A DNA stretch of 56,050 nt from Candidatus Poribacteria bacterium (GTDB lineage Bacteria; Poribacteria; WGA-4E; WGA-3G). The stretch's first letter is position 1, and each line of letters opens with the position of its first letter. The DNA is taken from contig JAJEET010000033.1 in assembly GCA_022820835.1 (NCBI GenBank), forward strand, positions 1 to 56,050, read 5' to 3'. The notes beneath the pieces are model-generated. The model was not told the DNA's origin and searched no databases. It saw only the letters and a program-made list of their open reading frames with translations. Both the position numbers and the translations under genes were made by a program. This document shows, piece after piece, positions 43,607 to 52,346 of this stretch.

Positions 43607-45280
43607 TTACGAAGGCATCCACGTCCGTGGCGCAATCCCCTCCACATGCGTTTTTACATCCACAACCGCAGGCTTACCGGAATCGAATGCCTGATCCAAT
43701 GCGCCCGCAAGTTCACTCGGCGTGTTCACCGTAATCCCGAAACATCCCATAGATGCCGCCATCTTCGCGAAATCCGCATCCGGGAACAGCCAGAGCTCAT
43801 CAGAACCCGGTGTCCGTCCACCATAAACCGACTCAACGCCGCCCTGCTCCTGATTCAACGAGTGATTATTGTTCACAACGATCACGGCGTTAATCCCGTA
43901 CTTCATCGCTGTATCCAATTCCGTTAGATGATACCAGATCCCGCCGTCACCTGTGAAACACAGCACCGGTCTATCCGGTTGTGCACACTTTGCACCCATC
44001 GCCGCGGGAACACCCCATCCCAGCGACCCTGAACACCGTATGAAACTCTGATCGGGATGTTTAAAATCTATCATCGTACCCGTCCAGATGCCCGAGTGTC
44101 CCGTATCGGATACGAGAATCGCATCTGACGGAAGATAATCGGTCAGTTCACGACATAACCGTTCCGGTAGCATCGGCAACCGTTCCGAATTCACCTTCTC
44201 ACTGACATTCTCTCTCCAGTTTTTCACCAATTCCTGCACGCGATTAACCCATTCAGTCCGCTGCGTTGTAACGATTGACGCTTCAATCATCCGGCGCAGT
44301 GTATTCCGCACATCTCCCTGCATCCCCAACTGAATCGGGTAGTTCCGTCCGAGTTCTCCAGGATTAATATCGAGTTGTATAATCGGCGTACCTTGCGGAG
44401 GAATCCGGTACCCGTTGGTTACCTGCCCACCCGTATGACTCCCAATAAAGAAGACGAGGTCCGCCTCACAGACGGCTTGGTTCGCACACGCCCGCGAGTA
44501 TGATCCTGGTGTCCCGACTGCCAATGGATGGTTGCTCGGAAACATCGCCTTCGCATTCAAGGAAGTCGCTACTGGAATCGAAAGTTTCTCAGCGAGTGCC
44601 ACGAGTTCGGAACGTGCGTCCGAAGCCGTTACGCCGCCACCCGCTACAATGATGGGTCGTTTCGCATCGGTGAGTAACTTGATAGCCTCTGTTATCTTTT
44701 CCGATTCTGCTTCTGGTCGGAACGGCGGCAATTGCGCAAACGCCTCTTCAATGACGACCTCAAGTTCACCCTCGCGATCAATAACCGATGACCCCGCAAT
44801 ACCTTCAAAGTCGAGGTGTGCAGGTCCCGGTGTCCCCGTTGTCGCCGCACGGAACGCCTGACGTAGATAGAACGGGAGTTGTTCCGGTGTCGCAACATAA
44901 GCACTATATTTCGTAACCGCCGAAAACGGGTTAACGTGATCCACCTCTTGATAGGCGTGCCGTTGTTGGTTAATCTGGTTCTCCCGACCTGTCAGCGCAA
45001 TCACCGGTGAGCAGGCGAGATACGCATCTTGTAACCCCGCTGCAAGGTTAACAGCACCGACCGACTGTGCCATACAGAGACTCGGCGCGCGGTTCACACG
45101 AGCGTATGCATCCGCCATATATGCTGCCGCTTTCTCGCCGTGCGTCTGAACCCGTTTGATCCCAAGATTTTCCATCTCCATCAGCGCACGCGGTCCGATA
45201 TACGGGATAAAAAAGACGTGCGTAATCCCGTAGCCGTGGACAGTTTCAGCAATAAATCGAGCACCCGTCATTTTCGGCAT
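43607..45280 (-). CDS. Thiamine diphosphate-dependent enzyme (acetolactate synthase-like)
   Basis: The 557-residue protein has the three-domain layout of the acetohydroxyacid synthase/pyruvate oxidase family. Glu49 (THGEKAAAY) activates the cofactor. A central FAD/NAD-like domain has AGGGVTASDA near 213-222. The ThDP-binding motif starts at GDGG (444-447) and ends in VVNNN (about 468-472). Similar sequences include acetolactate synthase large subunits, benzoylformate decarboxylase and sulfoacetaldehyde acetyltransferase. No ilvN-like small subunit is adjacent, so the specific reaction is left open. GAGGAG lies nine bases before the ATG. Confidence 0.88.
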   Translation of the reverse strand: MPKMTGARFIAETVHGYGITHVFFIPYIGPRALMEMENLGIKRVQTHGEKAAAYMADAYARVNRAPSLCMAQSVGAVNLAAGLQDAYLACSPVIALTGRENQINQQRHAYQEVDHVNPFSAVTKYSAYVATPEQLPFYLRQAFRAATTGTPGPAHLDFEGIAGSSVIDREGELEVVIEEAFAQLPPFRPEAESEKITEAIKLLTDAKRPIIVAGGGVTASDARSELVALAEKLSIPVATSLNAKAMFPSNHPLAVGTPGSYSRACANQAVCEADLVFFIGSHTGGQVTNGYRIPPQGTPIIQLDINPGELGRNYPIQLGMQGDVRNTLRRMIEASIVTTQRTEWVNRVQELVKNWRENVSEKVNSERLPMLPERLCRELTDYLPSDAILVSDTGHSGIWTGTMIDFKHPDQSFIRCSGSLGWGVPAAMGAKCAQPDRPVLCFTGDGGIWYHLTELDTAMKYGINAVIVVNNNHSLNQEQGGVESVYGGRTPGSDELWLFPDADFAKMAASMGCFGITVNTPSELAGALDQAFDSGKPAVVDVKTHVEGIAPRTWMPS

Positions 45281-45506
45281 AAATCTTCTCCTCTATCTCT
45301 TGGCGTAACTTACAACACGATATAGGCTCCATTTTACCAATTTTCGCTGTAACTTACAAGTATCAACTTGAGATCAAATAAATTTGATAAGAAATCGCCA
45401 GAGATGTTATAATGACTTCACCGGTTTTGAGGCACTTAAACACCTGAAACACTACACCAAAGATTTTCATAGATGCGGGAACGTCTTCCGCAAGGAGCAA
45501 CGCACG

Positions 45507-46349
45507 ATGAAAAACCTAATCTATCTCCTCACATTTACCGTAGTTATCACCTTGTCTTTCCAAAACGGATATACGCAACCCGTCGTAACAGACGGACTCG
45601 TCAGCTATTGGACGTTTGATGAGCAAGACATTACTGGTGCCACAGCCAAAGATGTCTGGGGCGAAAATGATGGCGAAATCGTCGGTAACCCGAAAATCGT
45701 TGACGGACAAGTCGGAGAGGCACTCGAATTCGACGGTTCTGACGATTATGTCAATTTGACGAACCTCGGCGATTTCGGGGAAAAAATCGGCACATCCACC
45801 TTTGAAGTCTGGATGAAAAGCAGTTTTAAAGATGAGTGGACGACGCTGTTCAAAGTCCTTGACGAAGGGTGTAACATGGGATGGGCAATCGAGCCTAACC
45901 GGAGCGCATTAGCCGGATTCCCGTTTGCTGAAGATATCATTCACTTTTATGTCCGTCAACACTCGGCGGCAGGCTGCAACGCTATCGCCGTTGAAATTGA
46001 GTTCCCGATCTCTGATGGAAAATGGCACCATATCGTTTTCGCAATCGTGGACGCAGGTAAAGCCGAAGTCAGCATTTATATGGATGGCGAGCCGCAAGAG
46101 GTCATCGTCGGTGACGCAAAGGAGATCGACAATTTTGTTCCATTTGTGCAACCCGTCTATATCGGTGCAGGGAATAATCGCGGTGCCGCCAGCCGGCATT
46201 TCCCAGGCGTTATTGATGAGGTTCGCATTTATGATCGACCCCTCACCGCTGACGAAGTAACCCGAAACTTTGAATCCAAAATCGGCTTGTCCGTCGAAGC
46301 AGACGAGAAGCTGCCTATCGTCTGGGGAACACTGAAGACGGTACGGTAA
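45507..46349 (+). CDS. Secreted LamG-domain protein
   Basis: The 280-residue protein has a signal peptide (MKNLIYLLTFTVVITLSF, cleavage near YTQ) and one concanavalin-like LamG domain. The domain begins LVSYWTFDE, contains EFDGSDDYVNL and KWHHIVFAIVD, and ends in GVIDEVRIYDRPLT. The start is ATG 45507, nine bases after AAGGAG; 41 earlier in-frame codons lack support. LamG domains bind carbohydrate or protein ligands outside the cell. It resembles the LamG block inside the giant TPR protein. A PhyH gene follows after 33 bases. Confidence 0.88.
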   Translation: MKNLIYLLTFTVVITLSFQNGYTQPVVTDGLVSYWTFDEQDITGATAKDVWGENDGEIVGNPKIVDGQVGEALEFDGSDDYVNLTNLGDFGEKIGTSTFEVWMKSSFKDEWTTLFKVLDEGCNMGWAIEPNRSALAGFPFAEDIIHFYVRQHSAAGCNAIAVEIEFPISDGKWHHIVFAIVDAGKAEVSIYMDGEPQEVIVGDAKEIDNFVPFVQPVYIGAGNNRGAASRHFPGVIDEVRIYDRPLTADEVTRNFESKIGLSVEADEKLPIVWGTLKTVR

Positions 46350-46382
46350 CGTCGCGTTAGCAACAACCGTATAAGGATATAC

Positions 46383-47168
46383 ATGCTAACACCACACGAA
46401 AAATGGTTCTTTGATCACCACGGATTCATTATCCTCCGCAAAGTCGTGCCATCCGAGGATGTCGAGCGAATGATTGAACTCGGCAACCAATGGCACGACA
46501 TGACCGTAGATGAACTGCCACCACCGCTGACTTCTACATCGCGGACAGGCAAGACTTCACCAACAATTGCACACTGGATCAATCACATCCAATACGGGGA
46601 TCCAGTGTTCCAACGCCTTGTGCTCAACCGAGAGATTATGCGCGTGATTATTGCGCTGACGCGGGGGACCCCGTGTCTCGTTGACTGTGCCTTAACCAAG
46701 AACTATAAAACCTCCGATGACATCCATTTCCATGCCGCCGGTCAGGATTACAGTGTGGATGAATTGGGACCCCGCGCCGGTTTCCTTAATGCGGGTATCT
46801 CGTTAGTGGATGTTCCAGAAGGGACAGGTTTCGTCTGTCTACTCGGAAGCCATAAACGAAACCTTGATCCACCAGAGGACATCTCAATTTACGATGGACC
46901 GCCCACGGTTATCAACGTTCCTGTCAATGCTGGTGATTGTGTCATCTTTACAGAGGCACTCTACCACGGCGCAAGACGCTGGACAGAAGACTACCCGCGC
47001 TATACCATCTTCAACCGCTATATTGATAAAGGATCGCACGGTGCCCTTCCCATCGAAACCCATAAACACCTGATTTCAGATGAAGTCTATGAATTGGAAC
47101 AACCCGCAGTTCAGGGACAACAGAAACAGGTTGTCAAGCGCATCTTAAAAAACTTAGTGGCAGGTTAA
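46383..47168 (+). CDS. PhyH-like 2-oxoglutarate oxygenase homologue (HxA motif)
   Basis: The 261-residue protein has the PhyH fold, with the distal His195 in EALYHGARRW and the 2-oxoglutarate-type Arg206 in YPRYTIF. At the first iron site it reads His117-Ala-Ala119 (FHAAGQDY), where HxD would be expected. HxA is the arrangement in SyrB2-type halogenases, but the rest of the protein shows only general PhyH similarity. The ATG is preceded by AAGGAT. It is probably co-transcribed with the LamG gene upstream. Confidence 0.85.
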   Translation: MLTPHEKWFFDHHGFIILRKVVPSEDVERMIELGNQWHDMTVDELPPPLTSTSRTGKTSPTIAHWINHIQYGDPVFQRLVLNREIMRVIIALTRGTPCLVDCALTKNYKTSDDIHFHAAGQDYSVDELGPRAGFLNAGISLVDVPEGTGFVCLLGSHKRNLDPPEDISIYDGPPTVINVPVNAGDCVIFTEALYHGARRWTEDYPRYTIFNRYIDKGSHGALPIETHKHLISDEVYELEQPAVQGQQKQVVKRILKNLVAG

Positions 47169-47173
47169 ATAGG

Positions 47174-47296
47174 ACAGGACTTACGCATGCAGCTCTTTTG
47201 TAGCATAAACTGTTAGTTTGTGTCCCTAGAACGCTATGTTTTCCGAAAAATCTCATCTAACATAACGGGCTAAAGTCAAAATTGCGTCCGTCCTGT
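47174..47296. mobile_element. Candidate MITE with imperfect terminal inverted repeats
   Basis: The left end ACAGGACTTACGCATG (47174-47189) and the complement of 47281-47296, ACAGGACGGACGCAAT, agree at 12 of 16 bases. Inside lies a TTTTGTAGCATAAACT/AGTTTGTG hairpin (47197-47222). There is no gene. The first 30 bases from AGGACTTACGC on (47176-47205) are identical to 50504-50533. The whole gap 47169-47497 otherwise holds one strong hairpin, listed next, and the palindromes TTGCAT-TTT-ATGCAA (47423-47437) and CTCTTA-N6-TAAGAG near 47457. Confidence 0.5.
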
Positions 47297-47330
47297 TATA
47301 CTAAAATTTAGAATTAATAGGACATACTGT

Positions 47331-47358
47331 GTAGGTTCGGTTAGGAAACCGAACCTAC
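47331..47358. repeat. Hairpin of the GGTT-AACC family
   Basis: GTAGGTTCGGTT and AACCGAACCTAC form a 12-bp stem around AGGA, between the PhyH gene and the sigma-protease gene. Confidence 0.6.
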
Positions 47359-47497
47359 CAGGGGATGAAAGTGCCTCTTTATTTTCAGCTTTCACTATAA
47401 ATTTGATCTTTTCCTCAAATCTTGCATTTTATGCAACCCTCCCTCCTGCAGCACATCTCTTAATATTATAAGAGATAACATGTTTCTGAGGTGACGT

Positions 47498-50494
47498 ATG
47501 CAGAACAACGATGCTGAATTGGTTCAACAAACCTTAGACGGCGACCAGTGGGCTTTCAGCGCACTCGTGCAAAAGTACCAAAAGCCGGTCCACGCACTTG
47601 TATGGCGGAAAATAGGCGACTTCCACATTGCCGAAGAGATTACACAAGATATCTTCCTTAACGTTTACAAGAAACTGCAAACGCTAAAAGATCCGAATCT
47701 GTTTGCCGGATGGCTTTACGTCAGTGCCGCTCGCCGATGTCTCGCTTGGCTAAAAAAGAAACGGATTCCGATGGAATCGTTAGAAGGAACGTCGTCAGAA
47801 GAATTAGAGGCGTTGGCTTATAGCCAATACTATGCCGAACAACAGGAAGAAATCGTGAATGAACGGCAACGCGAAGTCGTCAAACGTCTCCTGCAAAAAT
47901 TACCGGAGAGTGAACGCACCGTCGTAACGCTTCACTATCTCGGCGACATGAGCTGTGAAGACATTAGCAAGTTTTTGGGCGTATCACCGAATACTGTCAA
48001 GAGTCGGCTCCACCGCGCCCGCAAGCGATTGAAAAAGGCAGAACATATCATTCACGAAAATTTGGGAGGTTTCGAGTTACCGATGACATTAACAGAGAAC
48101 ATTCTGCAAGAAATTGCGCGTATCAAACCGATCGCGCCAACAGGCGGGAAGCCATGGATACCGTGGGCGATCGCCGCCTCAACGACTGCCCTTGTCGTCC
48201 TACTGATAGGAAGCAACACCCAATACCTGATGCGTTTTCAACAACCTTATAGTTTTGAAGCAACATCGGAAATGACTGTTGAGCTCATTGATGCATCCGT
48301 TGTCAGCACTTCAAAGCAGAAACTAAGTCCAAGAAATCAGATCGGAAACGCGGATACACCCGGTAAGCGTAACGGGAGCACAAACCACGGCACAAATGCC
48401 CTTCAGATCGTCGCCGATCAATCTGAGCAACCTGAGAAACCCGCCATAATCAGCGCAAAAGAGTCTACAGTCCGCTTAGTCGGTTTATCCGGCGGTGGGA
48501 CAGGATTCTTTGTAGCACCCGATAAGATCGCAACTAATTATCACGTCGCTGCAGGAATGACAATTGGTCCTATTTTTGCGAAATTAGGGCACAAAGAAAC
48601 AATCTGGACAGTAGAAGGTGTTATCGCATTCGATGCTAAAAGCGATATTGCTATCCTGAAAATCCAAGGTCAGGGGGTTCCATTGCCTTTGGCTGATATT
48701 GATACACTGCAGGTCGGTGAGACGGTCTTCCTCGCCGGCTACCCTAACTTAGCTGCATACAAGGTCACAGAAGGCGTTGTAAAAGATATACGCAGTAGCG
48801 ATAAATGGCTTAAAACGACAGTCGAAGCCTATCCAGGAAATAGTGGCAGTCCCATGCTAAACAGTAAAGGTGAAGCCATTGGAATCCACGTCGGACACGG
48901 TTACGACGCTCGACCTTCAAGTGCAATTAAGGCGTTACTCGCTGGTTCTACAGCCATGGAACCTTTGGCACAGTGGCGGAAACGGAAAACTGTTCGGGCA
49001 CACTCCCACTATCAACTGGGTTGGAAAAAATATTATGATGGAAACGCTGAAGGCGCGATCAAAGACTTCAATCAAGCGATTGAACTTACGCCTGATGATG
49101 CTGAAATCTATAAACTTAGAGCGCAAGCGAGACTGAAACTTGGAGAGCATCAAGCAGCAATCGAAGACTATAATCAAGCCATCAAGTTGAATCCCGAAGA
49201 TGCTGCGCTCTACAAGGATAGGGCGAAAGCGAAATCCGACGCTGGTAACCATACGGGGGCAATAGCGGATTATAATCAGGTGCTAAAAATTAATCCCAAT
49301 GCCTCTCATACCTATAAAAGACGTGGCAAGGCAAAGGCTGAACTCGGGGCTTTTGCTGATGCAATAGAAGACTATACACAGGCTATCAAGCTCAACCCTA
49401 ACGATGCTGAAGTCTATAAAAACCGCGGAAAAGCACGCGGTGAACTCGGCGATGACGCAGGGAAGATAGAAGACTATAGTCAAGCACTCCACTTAAGACC
49501 ACAGGATGCACTTGCCTACGAAGATCTCGCCGATACGAAACGCAAGTTAGGAGACTACGCGGGTGCGATAGCAGATTATACGCACGCTATCGAAAGACTT
49601 GAAGATGGGGACGGTTCTTTCACATACGACACATATTCTGAACACGGTTTAGGGAAAGTTACGATTAGGCTTGAAGATTCCTATATCTACTCTATCTACA
49701 GTGATCGTGCAAATGTAAAACGCAAACTTGAGGATTATGCCGGCGCAATAGCGGATTATACCCATATGATCGAACGCAGACCTAACGCTGCCTATGCTTA
49801 CAGAGATCGTGCAGACGTGAAGCACGAACTTGAGGATTACACTGGCGCGATAGAAGACTATACACAGGCTATCAAGCTCAACCCTAACGATGCCGAAGCC
49901 TTTAAGAACCGCGGAAAAGCAAGAGGTGAACTCGGCGATGACGCAGGAAAGATAGAAGACTATACTCAAGCACTGCAGCTAAGACCACAAGATGTATTTG
50001 CCTACGAAGACCTCGCCGATACGAAACGCAAGTTAGGGGACTACGCGGGTGCGATAGCAGACTATACACACGCTATCGAAAAACTTGAGGATGGGGACGG
50101 CTCTTTTACATACGACATACATTTTGAACACGGTTCAGGGAAAACTATGATTACGCCTAACGATTCCTATATCTACTACATCTACAATAATCGTGGGTGG
50201 GCGAAGCGTGAACTTGGGGATCATGACGGCGCAATAGAAGACTTTACACAGGCTATTGAACTTAAACCTGAGGATGCCTATACATATAACAATCGCGCGG
50301 ATGTGAAGCGTGAACTTGGGAATTACACTGGTGCAATAGCAGACTATAGCCAAGCCATCGAACTTAATCCCGTATATGCCGTCGCCTACCACAATCGTGG
50401 GCTCGCAAAAGCGGCACTCGGGCAACATAGCGCAGCGAAAATTGACTTCAAAAAAGCAAAAGAGATAAACCCGGAAGTAGGAAAAGAAAAATAA
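47498..50494 (+). CDS. Membrane-anchored ECF sigma factor fused to a trypsin-like protease and TPR repeats
   Basis: The first 245 residues parallel the sigma factor at 22667: region 2 (10-90), region 4 with helix-turn-helix (125-180) and one membrane helix (about 221-239), followed by the same YSFEATSEMTVEL segment. After a linker comes an S1/HtrA-like protease domain (about 330-480) with a complete triad: His349 (NYHVAAG), Asp383 (KSDIAIL) and Ser449 (GNSGSP). TPR repeats fill about 505-990. The protease and TPRs would lie outside the cytoplasm. This may be a protease-controlled membrane transcription factor, either sensing damaged proteins or cleaving a partner. GAGGTGA precedes the ATG. 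The TPR part contains a 486-bp internal duplication. Confidence 0.9.
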   Translation: MQNNDAELVQQTLDGDQWAFSALVQKYQKPVHALVWRKIGDFHIAEEITQDIFLNVYKKLQTLKDPNLFAGWLYVSAARRCLAWLKKKRIPMESLEGTSSEELEALAYSQYYAEQQEEIVNERQREVVKRLLQKLPESERTVVTLHYLGDMSCEDISKFLGVSPNTVKSRLHRARKRLKKAEHIIHENLGGFELPMTLTENILQEIARIKPIAPTGGKPWIPWAIAASTTALVVLLIGSNTQYLMRFQQPYSFEATSEMTVELIDASVVSTSKQKLSPRNQIGNADTPGKRNGSTNHGTNALQIVADQSEQPEKPAIISAKESTVRLVGLSGGGTGFFVAPDKIATNYHVAAGMTIGPIFAKLGHKETIWTVEGVIAFDAKSDIAILKIQGQGVPLPLADIDTLQVGETVFLAGYPNLAAYKVTEGVVKDIRSSDKWLKTTVEAYPGNSGSPMLNSKGEAIGIHVGHGYDARPSSAIKALLAGSTAMEPLAQWRKRKTVRAHSHYQLGWKKYYDGNAEGAIKDFNQAIELTPDDAEIYKLRAQARLKLGEHQAAIEDYNQAIKLNPEDAALYKDRAKAKSDAGNHTGAIADYNQVLKINPNASHTYKRRGKAKAELGAFADAIEDYTQAIKLNPNDAEVYKNRGKARGELGDDAGKIEDYSQALHLRPQDALAYEDLADTKRKLGDYAGAIADYTHAIERLEDGDGSFTYDTYSEHGLGKVTIRLEDSYIYSIYSDRANVKRKLEDYAGAIADYTHMIERRPNAAYAYRDRADVKHELEDYTGAIEDYTQAIKLNPNDAEAFKNRGKARGELGDDAGKIEDYTQALQLRPQDVFAYEDLADTKRKLGDYAGAIADYTHAIEKLEDGDGSFTYDIHFEHGSGKTMITPNDSYIYYIYNNRGWAKRELGDHDGAIEDFTQAIELKPEDAYTYNNRADVKRELGNYTGAIADYSQAIELNPVYAVAYHNRGLAKAALGQHSAAKIDFKKAKEINPEVGKEK
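49381..50182 (+). repeat. 486-bp internal tandem duplication in the TPR region
   Basis: The segment starting at 49381 (AIKLNPNDAEVYKNRGK) returns at 49867 with few changes and continues through LEDGDGSFTYD in both. The offset of 486 bp equals 162 codons, so the frame is kept. Both units contain TPR motifs plus an unusual acidic/Tyr-rich insert. Confidence 0.8.
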
Positions 50495-50503
50495 GCAGTA
50501 TCC

Positions 50504-50555
50504 AGGACTTACGCATGCAGCTCTTTTGTAGCACAAACTTTCCAGTTTGTGCTAC
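50504..50555. repeat. AGGACTTACGC-family repeat with a perfect hairpin
   Basis: AGGACTTACGCATGCAGCTC leads into GTAGCACAAACT, loop TTCC and AGTTTGTGCTAC (50528-50555, 12-bp perfect stem). It begins ten bases after the sigma-protease stop codon and shares its first 30 bases with 47176-47205. Confidence 0.7.
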
Positions 50556-50637
50556 CAGAAAATACAGATGCTTGGGGTAAGTGATGTTCTTACAATCTTC
50601 TTTCCTTTATCGTAGATCCCGTAATTACCTTTACAAT

Positions 50638-50658
50638 GGCGAGGTTGCAAACCTCGCC
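50638..50658. repeat. Hairpin of the GGTT-AACC family
   Basis: GGCGAGGTT and AACCTCGCC enclose GCA. The rest of the 532-bp gap 50495-51026 shows only this, the repeat before it and the promoter after it. Confidence 0.6.
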
Positions 50659-50852
50659 TGCAGTAAGGCTGTTGTCTATCAAAGTGTAAATATATTTTCA
50701 AACTCTACTATAAATTTCTAAGTCCCGCCTACAAATGCTGAATCTATCTGTTTTCAGTGATGCTTTCTGACTATTGATAGAAACCGTTTTGCTGACAACC
50801 ACTTCTTCCGTAACGACACCCGATTAAAATCCTTTCTCAAAAACACCAGATA

Positions 50853-50861
50853 TGCTATAAT
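50853..50861 (+). promoter_or_regulatory. Extended -10 promoter of the propeller operon
   Basis: TGCTATAAT is an extended -10 box with a poor -35 (TTTCTC at 50833). It lies about 165 bases before the TTG start at 51027, giving a long leader. Confidence 0.45.
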
Positions 50862-51026
50862 AGTGTATTAGAAAGCGTTGAAAACAAAACGATTTGGCGC
50901 GCCTAATACATTGTAAATGCAGGCAATACCTTGCTTTTCACGGGCGTACCGAGTTAAACATTAAGACCCTTTCATCGTCTTAACACATTGAAAATACATG
51001 TAAAATACACGAGGAGGAACAGAAAT

Positions 51027-52346
51027 TTGCGTTATAAGAAACCGATCTTCTGTCGGTTATTCATCTGCTTTGTTTTTGTTGCTGTTTCCATGTCCGCTAT
51101 GGCTAACGATTGGCCAACGTGGCGAGGTCCGAATCAAGATGGTACCTCTGCTGAAACTGGGTTAATCTCAACGTGGTCAGTCGAGGGTGAAAACCTGATC
51201 TGGGAAGCAGAATTCATCGGACGTTCCACACCGATCGTTCTCAACGACAGAGTCTACGTCATGGGACGTATCGGCAAAGACATCACCGAACAGGAGCGTG
51301 TCGCCTGCTTCGACGCTGAAACCGGCGAACGCCTCTGGAATTATCAGTTTAACGTCTTTCATACGACCATCACCTTCAACCGCGTCGGCTGGACAAGCCT
51401 CGCTGGCGACCCAGAAACCGGGAATATCTATGCACACGGGGTCCAAGGACTCTTCTTCTGCTTTGACAAAGATGGTAACATCCTCTGGTCACGTTCGCTC
51501 ACAGAGGAGTATGGGCGGATATCCGGCTACGGCGGCCGCGTTCACACCCCTATTATTGCTGGCGACCTCGTCATTATCAGTTATCTCAACGCCGGATGGG
51601 GCGATCAAGCCGCGACACGCCATCGCTATTTCGCTTTCGACAAACACAGCGGCGAACTCATCTGGATCTCAACCCCCGGTGGTAGACCCTTAGACACGAC
51701 CTACTCCACACCTGTCGTGACAAATATCAACGGACAACAACTCATCATCGGTGGTAATGCGGATGGCGGTATCTACGCAATGAAACAGAACACCGGAGAG
51801 ATGGTCTGGGGCTTCAAACTCAGTCAACGCGGTATCAATACATCTGTCATCGTCTCAGGCACGAAAGTCTACGCCTCACATAGCGAAGAAAATATAGACA
51901 ATACCGAGATGGGACGCGTCGTCTGTATTGACGCAACTGGCACTGGAGATGTCACCAAAACACACGAACTCTGGCGGTATGACGCAGTTAACGTCGGATA
52001 CGCATCTCCGACAATCCACAACGGACACCTCTACGTCGTGGATAACTCCGCTAACCTTCACGCTGTTAATGCAGATACAGGCGCGTTCCTCTGGATGCAT
52101 AACATCGGCAAAGTCGGCAGAGGCTCACCCGTCTCGGCAGACGGAAAACTCTATGTCACGGAAGTCAACGGCGGTTTTGCGGTTCTTCAGCCCGGCGATG
52201 ATAAATGTGAGACCTTAAGCACGCAAGAGATAAGTCGAGTCGATGAAGACCACTACGTCGAAATTTTCGGTTCACCCGCCATCGCTGATGGACGCATCTA
52301 TTTCACGACAGAAGAACGCCTCTACTGTCTCGGGAGGAAAGAATAA
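51027..52346 (+). CDS. PQQ-type beta-propeller protein, exported
   Basis: The 439-residue protein starts at TTG 51027, nine bases after AGGAGG; 13 earlier in-frame codons from 50988 are not supported. A signal peptide (about 26 residues, ending SAMA) precedes DWPTWRGPNQDG, a hallmark of the outer-membrane/periplasmic PQQ-like propeller family common in Planctomycetes and Poribacteria. Repeats with GxxxWxx and FDAETGE-like turns build the blades. True PQQ binding is not shown; many members lack it and act as scaffolds. The next gene overlaps its stop codon by one base, so the two are translationally linked. Confidence 0.88.
   Translation: MRYKKPIFCRLFICFVFVAVSMSAMANDWPTWRGPNQDGTSAETGLISTWSVEGENLIWEAEFIGRSTPIVLNDRVYVMGRIGKDITEQERVACFDAETGERLWNYQFNVFHTTITFNRVGWTSLAGDPETGNIYAHGVQGLFFCFDKDGNILWSRSLTEEYGRISGYGGRVHTPIIAGDLVIISYLNAGWGDQAATRHRYFAFDKHSGELIWISTPGGRPLDTTYSTPVVTNINGQQLIIGGNADGGIYAMKQNTGEMVWGFKLSQRGINTSVIVSGTKVYASHSEENIDNTEMGRVVCIDATGTGDVTKTHELWRYDAVNVGYASPTIHNGHLYVVDNSANLHAVNADTGAFLWMHNIGKVGRGSPVSADGKLYVTEVNGGFAVLQPGDDKCETLSTQEISRVDEDHYVEIFGSPAIADGRIYFTTEERLYCLGRKE

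Noticed and set aside
47454..47482. TAACAT promoter before the sigma-protease gene as a match to the WD40-linked promoter
   Set aside because: TAACAT is present at 47477-47482 but the hexamer 17 bp upstream (ACATCT) does not match TAGACT.
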